35,069 nucleotides of DNA, taken from the NCBI GenBank assembly GCA_026396995.1, contig JAPLVS010000012.1, positions 1 through 35,069 of the forward strand, written 5' to 3'. The stretch comes from Candidatus Iainarchaeum sp. GTDB taxonomy: Archaea; Iainarchaeota; Iainarchaeia; Iainarchaeales; DTGL01. Positions 30,722-35,069 of the stretch are shown here, one piece after another (the stretch's first letter is position 1; each line of letters opens with the position of its first letter). The translations under genes and the position numbers were made by a program. The notes under the pieces were generated by a model. The model saw only the letters and a list, made by a program, of their open reading frames with translations. It did no database searches and was not told where the DNA came from.

Positions 30722-31948
30722 TTACTCGACCTTTCCAAAGGCAATCAGCCTCCATTTCATTTTTTCCTTCCTGCTTACCGCGGCATTCTGGCCTTTTTCC
30801 GCAACCACTGCGCGCGGCAGCATAACCGTTATCTTGCCTGGCCTTGTCTCTTTCACGTTTGCAATCACTGTCATTGTGCCTATCGTCAGCACAATCGATT
30901 CGTTGATTTTTATTTCTCCGGGTGTTTCAGTTACCTGTCTTTCCAGCAGTTCGACGTCCAGTTTCAGGGTATTCCTTGGTTCTGGCAGCGAGTCCACTGC
31001 GCCTATGACCTGGCCTTTCATCTGGTCGTTCTGCGCATAACTCGGGTCGAGCAGTGTTTCAATCGCGATAAGGCCGCCCGGCTTTGCAATTTTCAATTTT
31101 CCGCCTGCGCAATTTATGTTCTGGATTTTTGTGACAATTTTTTTGCCTGCAAACCCAGGCGCGATTTCAACGCTGTCACCGACATTGAGCGTGCCCTGCA
31201 ATAATGTGCCGCCGAGCACGCCGCCCTTCATTTCCTCTGGCTTTGTCCCAGGCCGATTAATGTCGAAAGACCTTCCGCAGTACATTTTGTCCACAAGGTC
31301 TATCTTGTTCTGTGCGACCACAATGTTCCTTATGCCGACGATTTTCATCGCGTTAAGGTGCTCGACTGTCTGCGCCTGCGGGCAGAACTCGTTCGCCGCA
31401 ACGACCAGTACTGCACCGTTCATCATTGCAGCGCCGCTCAGCATTGTGGTCATGAGCGTTTCGTGCCCTGGCGCGTCCACAAACGAAACCTTCCTCAAAG
31501 GCACTCCTTTGGCCTTGCATTTCGGGCATTCCTCTTTCACGGAATAATTCAGGGAACAGGCAGGGCATTTATAGAATACAGTGTCAGCATAGCCTATCCT
31601 TATGGAAATGCCGCGCTTTAATTCCTCGCTGTGCGTGTCCACCCATTGCCCAGTCATCGCTTCCACAAGGCTTGTCTTGCCGGCATCAACATGCCCTATC
31701 ATGCCGATGTTTATTTCTGCCTGCACTGCTTCCTTTGCGGCCTTCGGTTCAGCCTTCTGCACGGCTTCCTTTGCTGCTTTCGGTTCTGCCTTGGGCGCCT
31801 TTTCCACAGCAGGCTCTCTCCTTTCTTCCAGTGGAACCTGCTTCTTTTTCGACGCCTTCGGCTCCTTTGCCATCGGCTCTTTCGGCAGCTTTGCCTCTTT
31901 AGGCTCTTTTGCTTCCTTTACAGTTTTTTTTTCCTTCAACAAAACCAC
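30722..31948 (-). CDS. eif2g: Translation initiation factor aIF2 gamma subunit, with internal deletion
   Basis: GTPase of aIF2, which carries initiator Met-tRNA to the ribosome. The core has GHVDAGKTS (G1), HSEELKRGISI (switch), a zinc knuckle (CPAC, CPKC), DAPGHETL (G3) and NKID (G4), then domains II and III to WRLIAFGKVE. Two oddities stand out. A Lys/Glu/Pro/Ala-rich extension of about 75 residues with two KAEPKAAKEAVQ copies precedes the G domain. After NKIDLVDK the sequence jumps directly to MYCGRSFDINRPG, skipping about 57 residues that in other archaea include the G5 Ser-Ala motif and the last helix of the G domain. The frame stays open. The GTG at 31948 is the likely start. Confidence 0.9.
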   Translation of the reverse strand: MVLLKEKKTVKEAKEPKEAKLPKEPMAKEPKASKKKQVPLEERREPAVEKAPKAEPKAAKEAVQKAEPKAAKEAVQAEINIGMIGHVDAGKTSLVEAMTGQWVDTHSEELKRGISIRIGYADTVFYKCPACSLNYSVKEECPKCKAKGVPLRKVSFVDAPGHETLMTTMLSGAAMMNGAVLVVAANEFCPQAQTVEHLNAMKIVGIRNIVVAQNKIDLVDKMYCGRSFDINRPGTKPEEMKGGVLGGTLLQGTLNVGDSVEIAPGFAGKKIVTKIQNINCAGGKLKIAKPGGLIAIETLLDPSYAQNDQMKGQVIGAVDSLPEPRNTLKLDVELLERQVTETPGEIKINESIVLTIGTMTVIANVKETRPGKITVMLPRAVVAEKGQNAAVSRKEKMKWRLIAFGKVE

Positions 31949-31959
31949 ATTCTCCGTGC

Positions 31960-32454
31960 TTATTTTTTCTCTTCGGCCTTCTGTTCTTTCTTGTGCTCGG
32001 CTTTCTCTTCTGCAGCAGCCTCTTTCTTCTCGTGCTTTTCGTGTTTTGCCTCTTTCTCTTCAGCCTTTTCCTCAGTTTTCTTTTCTTCGCCTGTTTTCTT
32101 GAATACATCGGAAAGCTTGTCAGGGCCGTATTCCGTTATTTTGAGGTTCAGCTGGTGGATGTCTTTTGCCACTGTGTTGCCTCTCACCCTTTTCCTGCGC
32201 CTTTCCCCCTTCATGAGGCCTTTCACGCCGATGCCTTTTGTCATCAGGATTTTTTTCCTGCCCTGGCTGTCGATCGAAGGCTTCATCGGGAAGCCGTCCT
32301 TGTCGCTTCCGCCTGCAATGACAGCCTTGTATCCCTTAAGGCCGATTATGTCGAGCGAAACAGTTTCGCCGAGTTTTTTTCCGATGAAGGCAGCTTCCTC
32401 GGTTTTTTTATTGTAGGCCTTGCCTTCCTTCGGGTCGCTTAAAACAATGTTCAT
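31960..32454 (-). CDS. rps6e: Ribosomal protein eS6
   Basis: Small-subunit protein of 164 residues. The eS6 core (about 1-120) is clear: MNIVLSDPKEGKAY, GGSDKDGFPMKPS, and GERRRKRVRGNTV near 84-96. The last 45 residues are a Lys/Glu/His/Ala-rich low-complexity tail, unlike the short end of most archaeal eS6. The ATG has a perfect GGAGGT site and overlaps the stop of the aIF5B C-terminal fragment as ATGA. Confidence 0.95.
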   Translation of the reverse strand: MNIVLSDPKEGKAYNKKTEEAAFIGKKLGETVSLDIIGLKGYKAVIAGGSDKDGFPMKPSIDSQGRKKILMTKGIGVKGLMKGERRRKRVRGNTVAKDIHQLNLKITEYGPDKLSDVFKKTGEEKKTEEKAEEKEAKHEKHEKKEAAAEEKAEHKKEQKAEEKK

Positions 32455-32723
32455 TCAACTACCTCCTCCGCTTCTTTTTCCTCCATTTTCCTGATTTCTT
32501 CGAGAAGCGCGCTCTCGCCTGCGCTGAGCCCTAGCGAGCCGAGTTTCTCGAAATTGTTTTCCGGAATGAATGTGAAAAGCACATCGCCTTCCTTTATGTT
32601 CCTGCCGACGACGCCGCCGTCCAAAGACAATGCGAGTTCCTCGCCTTCTTTCCCTTCGAGCGCGTCCTTGCCGTTGCACTGCAGCCCTTCGACCCTGCCT
32701 ATTTTCCTGCCTTTTTCATCCAT
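32451..32723 (-). pseudogene. Detached C-terminal end of aIF5B (last part of domain IV)
   Basis: The frame encodes 90 residues from ATG at 32723: MDEKGRKIGRVEGLQ, a central ELALSLDGGVVGRNIKEGDVLFTFIP and a helical acidic end. This is the second half of aIF5B domain IV, which contacts aIF1A. The rest of aIF5B lies in another frame upstream, and the two overlap by eight bases (ATGGATGA). Either this is expressed as a separate small protein by coupled translation, or the gene was one frame before a deletion of roughly 70-75 codons. I consider it a broken gene or an assembly fault. Confidence 0.7.
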
Positions 32724-33978
32724 GAGCCTCGTCCTTCGCGTAAGTGTCTGTATCCACATTAAACCCGAGAACAACGCCGTGCAATGGGTCGCTTATCCTG
32801 ACAGAATCGGCCTCAAGGACATCGTGCTTTGTGATGTTGCCAAGGTCTCCCTTTTTTATCGGGATGTTTTTCTCTGAGAAAACCCTTGTGAGCGCTTCAA
32901 GCGAGCCAAGCGTGTCCGCCTTTATGACAATGCCGCTTGCGCCCCTCACTTTGATTGATTCTATTTCGTTCAATATTTCGCTTTCCGCTTTCCCTTTTCC
33001 TGCGGCCATCCTTACAGGCGAGCCTGCGAGCGCCTCGTCAAGGCCTGGCGCTGCAATCTTTACCCCGCATGCCGCAACAGCTTCCTTGACTTTCACGAAT
33101 TTCTTTTTTGTGTCGCGCATTTCCTCGAGCGGCATCGGCTTCAGCAAAGCGCGCACTTTTGTTTTGATGATTCCGTTTTTTCCACCCAAAACTATGTCGC
33201 TTCCTGTGCGGATCTGCCCGTGGTACAATATCACGTCCGCAGTGGCACCGAAGCCTTTCTCTTCCTTTATCTCAAGAACAGTGCCTTTCATTTCTTCTTT
33301 TTCCGATACCTCTAATTCTTTTTTCAGGAATTTCTGGCTTAAGCCTGCCAGCAGCATTAATATTTCCGGAATGCCTTCGCCTGAAATGCTTGACACAGGC
33401 ACGATTGGAACCTGTTTTGTGAAATCCTCGCAGCGGTCAATCCTTTCCGATTCAAAGCCGTACTTGAAAAGCGAGGTGACAAGCGCGTAAATCTTTTCGT
33501 CCAGTTCGTGTTCTGCGCCGCTTGACTGGTTTTTCAGGTTTTCAAGGAAGGATCCTTCCTTTGAATTCCATTCCCTCAACCTGTCAATTTTTGTCGCACC
33601 CACAATGAACGGGGTTTTATAGGAGCGCAGGATTTCTATCGCTTCGACTGTCTGGTTCTGGAAGCCCTGCGTCACATCGACAATGAGCACCGCGAGGTCT
33701 GCAATCGAGCCGCCCCTTTTCCTGAGGTTTGTGAAAGCCTCGTGCCCTGGCGTGTCAATGAATAACAGGCCTGGAATGTTCAGCGAGAAGCCGAACCTTG
33801 CCATGAGTGTGCCGCTCAGTTCCTTTATCGTTTCAATCGGCACCTCTGTTGCGCCGATGTGTTGTGTTATCCTGCCTGCCTCCCTTTCAGCAAGCGCTGT
33901 GCCCCTGATTTTGTCAAGGAAAGTGGTTTTGCCGTGGTCGACATGCCCCAAAACAGAAATAATCGGTTCCCTAATCAT
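32716..33978 (-). CDS. infB: Translation initiation factor aIF5B, truncated by deletion and frameshift
   Basis: Ribosome-dependent GTPase that promotes subunit joining. Residues 1-230 form the G domain with GHVDHGKTT (G1), QHIGATEV (switch), DTPGHEAF (G3) and ATKIDRL (G4, with Thr in place of the usual Asn). Domain II follows (about 240-330), then domain III (VIKADTLGSLEAL, GVVLGFNV). It ends after KDEAHG at residue 420, where normal proteins (about 590-600 residues) continue with the end of domain III, a long linker helix and domain IV. The final 90 residues of domain IV lie in another frame at 32451-32723. The missing part is about 70-75 codons. The ATG at 33978 lies four bases after dut. 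Confidence 0.88.
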   Translation of the reverse strand: MIREPIISVLGHVDHGKTTFLDKIRGTALAEREAGRITQHIGATEVPIETIKELSGTLMARFGFSLNIPGLLFIDTPGHEAFTNLRKRGGSIADLAVLIVDVTQGFQNQTVEAIEILRSYKTPFIVGATKIDRLREWNSKEGSFLENLKNQSSGAEHELDEKIYALVTSLFKYGFESERIDRCEDFTKQVPIVPVSSISGEGIPEILMLLAGLSQKFLKKELEVSEKEEMKGTVLEIKEEKGFGATADVILYHGQIRTGSDIVLGGKNGIIKTKVRALLKPMPLEEMRDTKKKFVKVKEAVAACGVKIAAPGLDEALAGSPVRMAAGKGKAESEILNEIESIKVRGASGIVIKADTLGSLEALTRVFSEKNIPIKKGDLGNITKHDVLEADSVRISDPLHGVVLGFNVDTDTYAKDEAHG

Positions 33979-33982
33979 AAAA

Positions 33983-34432
33983 TCACTTCAATCCTGTTGA
34001 GCCGAACCCTCCGGCGCTCCTTTTCGTTTCATTCAATTCCTTTGCTTCCTCTAGTATTGGGCATTCCACTTTTGCGAAAACAGCCTGCGCTATCTTCGAG
34101 CCCTTTTCAACCAAAAATTCCTTTTCGCTGAAATTCACCATTATCACTTTCACTTCGCCCCTGTAGCAGGAATCGATTGTGCCTGGGGTGTTCAGAACTG
34201 AAATGCCGTGGTTTATTGCAAGGCCGCTTTTCGGTCTCACCTGCGCTTCAAGGCCTTCAGGCATCTCCATTTTCAGGCCTGTGCTTACCAGCTTCCTTTC
34301 GCCTGGCTTCAATTGCACTGTTTCACTTGCGAAAAGGTCGAAGCCGGAATCCCCGCGGTGCGCCATTTCAGGCATCCTTGCGTCCGCGCTCAGTTTTTGC
34401 ACCTTGACAGTCGGGCATTCCAGCAAATTCAC
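33983..34432 (-). CDS. dut: dUTP diphosphatase (trimeric type)
   Basis: Hydrolyses dUTP to dUMP and pyrophosphate, which keeps uracil out of DNA and supplies dTMP synthesis. All five motifs of the homotrimeric family are visible in 149 residues: DSGFDLFA, VRPKSGLA, NTPGTIDSCYRGEV with the catalytic Asp, KIAQAVF, and the C-terminal SAGGFGSTG. The GTG at 34432 starts three bases after the eL24 stop; a TTG at 34426 has better spacing from GAGGT and is an equal candidate. It sits between eL24 and aIF5B, the position where many archaea have nucleoside diphosphate kinase. Confidence 0.93.
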   Translation of the reverse strand: MNLLECPTVKVQKLSADARMPEMAHRGDSGFDLFASETVQLKPGERKLVSTGLKMEMPEGLEAQVRPKSGLAINHGISVLNTPGTIDSCYRGEVKVIMVNFSEKEFLVEKGSKIAQAVFAKVECPILEEAKELNETKRSAGGFGSTGLK

Positions 34433-34435
34433 ACC

Positions 34436-34648
34436 TCACTTGCCTTTCTTCGCTTCCTTTTTCGCCTTGTCCGGCTTTTTTTCCGAGCGGAATGCTGCGG
34501 TCCATTTCTGCTTTGACGGCTTTCTCCCGAGCTTCAGCAGGTTTTTTTCGCATTTTCTGGAGCAAAAATTATGCCTCTTGCCTGTCTTGAAGACGAAAAT
34601 CATTCCGGTTCCTTCAAGGATATCGCTTCCGCAAAAAGAACATTTCAT
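34436..34648 (-). CDS. rpl24e: Ribosomal protein eL24
   Basis: Large-subunit zinc protein of 70 residues. The treble-clef site is complete: CSFCGSDI near the N-terminus and FCSRKCEKN near residue 28. The core RKPSKQKWTAAFR is followed by a Lys-rich tail. The ATG at 34648 has GAGGTGG upstream; a reading from 34687 is unsupported. The 58 bases before it (34649-34706) hold no gene. Confidence 0.93.
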   Translation of the reverse strand: MKCSFCGSDILEGTGMIFVFKTGKRHNFCSRKCEKNLLKLGRKPSKQKWTAAFRSEKKPDKAKKEAKKGK

Positions 34649-34706
34649 TCTTCCACCTCTTTTTAGAAAATTCCCGCGGCTCTGCAAAGCAGGGCCTGAC
34701 CGGAAT

Positions 34707-34913
34707 TCATTGTGCCTTGATTTCTGCCGCTTCCCTTTCGGTGTTCAGCAAAATCACGACATCGCCCTTCTGGACGTTGCCTTTCACGTTGCGCCTTTTG
34801 ACGCGGCCTTTTTCCGGGCCGTCCATTATCTCAAGCATTACCTGGACGATTTCGCCCTGCACGCCTGTCCTCTTCACTATTTCAACGACTTTTGCCGGCG
34901 TTCCCTGGTCCAT
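34707..34913 (-). CDS. rps28e: Ribosomal protein eS28
   Basis: Small-subunit OB-fold protein of 68 residues. The family's core is evident: [41 protein letters not shown] and the acidic end [14 protein letters not shown]. The length is normal. The ATG has GGAGTGA upstream and lies four bases after the eL8 stop, in the conserved archaeal order eL8-eS28-eL24. Confidence 0.95.
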   Translation of the reverse strand: MDQGTPAKVVEIVKRTGVQGEIVQVMLEIMDGPEKGRVKRRNVKGNVQKGDVVILLNTEREAAEIKAQ

Positions 34914-34917
34914 GCAA

Positions 34918-35069
34918 TCACTCCTTTACTCCCTTCAATTCAGCCAGTTTTTTTATGAGGTCCGCGAGCTCTTTTTTTGCAACGCCAGGGTCGAGGATTG
35001 CAATGCTGCTTGTTCCCACTTCAATGCCTGCCTTTTCACCGAGCTCTTTCTTGGTTTTCACCGGGCAGT
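34918..35069 (-). CDS. rpl7ae: Ribosomal protein eL8 (L7Ae), C-terminal part (start outside window)
   Basis: The frame is open from the right edge to TGA at 34918 and encodes the last 49 or so residues: [28 protein letters not shown] and a final helix. This matches the C-terminus of L7Ae, which binds kink-turns in 23S rRNA and in C/D and H/ACA guide RNAs. It is the first visible gene of the long minus-strand cluster; the true start and the operon promoter are beyond the window. Confidence 0.9.
   Translation of the reverse strand, partial: CPVKTKKELGEKAGIEVGTSSIAILDPGVAKKELADLIKKLAELKGVKE

Overview
The window is archaeal and very probably chromosomal. It carries both subunits of the archaeal family-D DNA polymerase, archaeal/eukaryotic-type ribosomal proteins (eS1, uS15, eS6, eS24, eS28, eS31, eL24, eL8), aIF2-gamma, aIF5B, Rpo7, Spt4, the KEOPS proteins Kae1 and Bud32, and CarS for CDP-archaeol. 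PolD rules out a typical crenarchaeon. Compact genes, many small lipoproteins with Thr/Pro linkers and charged tails on ribosomal proteins suggest a DPANN-type lineage such as Diapherotrites or Micrarchaeota; that placement is an inference. I see no mobile element, CRISPR array, tRNA or rRNA, and no gene-free stretch longer than 300 bases.

Layout. 1-6.0 kb (minus): an UPF0147 gene, then DP1 and DP2 of PolD (DP2 runs off the left edge), and a separate NOG1-type GTPase. 6.2-8.9 kb (plus): secF-secD. 9.0-10.0 kb (minus): carS followed by an archaeosortase-family gene. 10.1-11.0 kb (plus): SppA-type peptidase. 11.0-17.9 kb (minus): four genes for secreted proteins, read from 17.9 kb downwards: a lipoprotein, an 876-residue protein with twelve Cys-rich repeats and a C-terminal anchor, and two more lipoproteins. 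The first three are linked by ATGA stop/start overlaps. 18.0-19.8 kb (minus): uS15, a 41-codon ORF, eS1 and a DUF92 membrane protein. 20.0-23.0 kb: a membrane-anchored repeat protein, Bud32, a winged-helix regulator, a DUF6498-like gene split into two frames, and a membrane protein. 23.0-26.8 kb (minus): a 1200-residue secreted multidomain protein and a 63-residue lipoprotein. 27.2-35.1 kb (minus): the long information-processing cluster eL8-eS28-eL24-dut-aIF5B-eS6-aIF2gamma-PIN-Rpo7-Spt4-eS24-eS31-CPBP protease-Kae1.

Two themes connect the genes. The first is export and surface anchoring between about 6 and 27 kb: SecDF, SppA, an archaeosortase paired with the enzyme that makes its likely lipid precursor, and a set of Cys-rich secreted proteins, one of which ends in a sortase-like tail. 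The second is the translation/transcription cluster, where two neighbouring essential factors look damaged. aIF2-gamma lacks about 57 residues including the G5 region, in frame. aIF5B lacks roughly 70-75 residues and changes frame at the junction. The neighbours look intact, so these are either assembly or sequencing faults or an exceptional natural state; they are the first thing to check.
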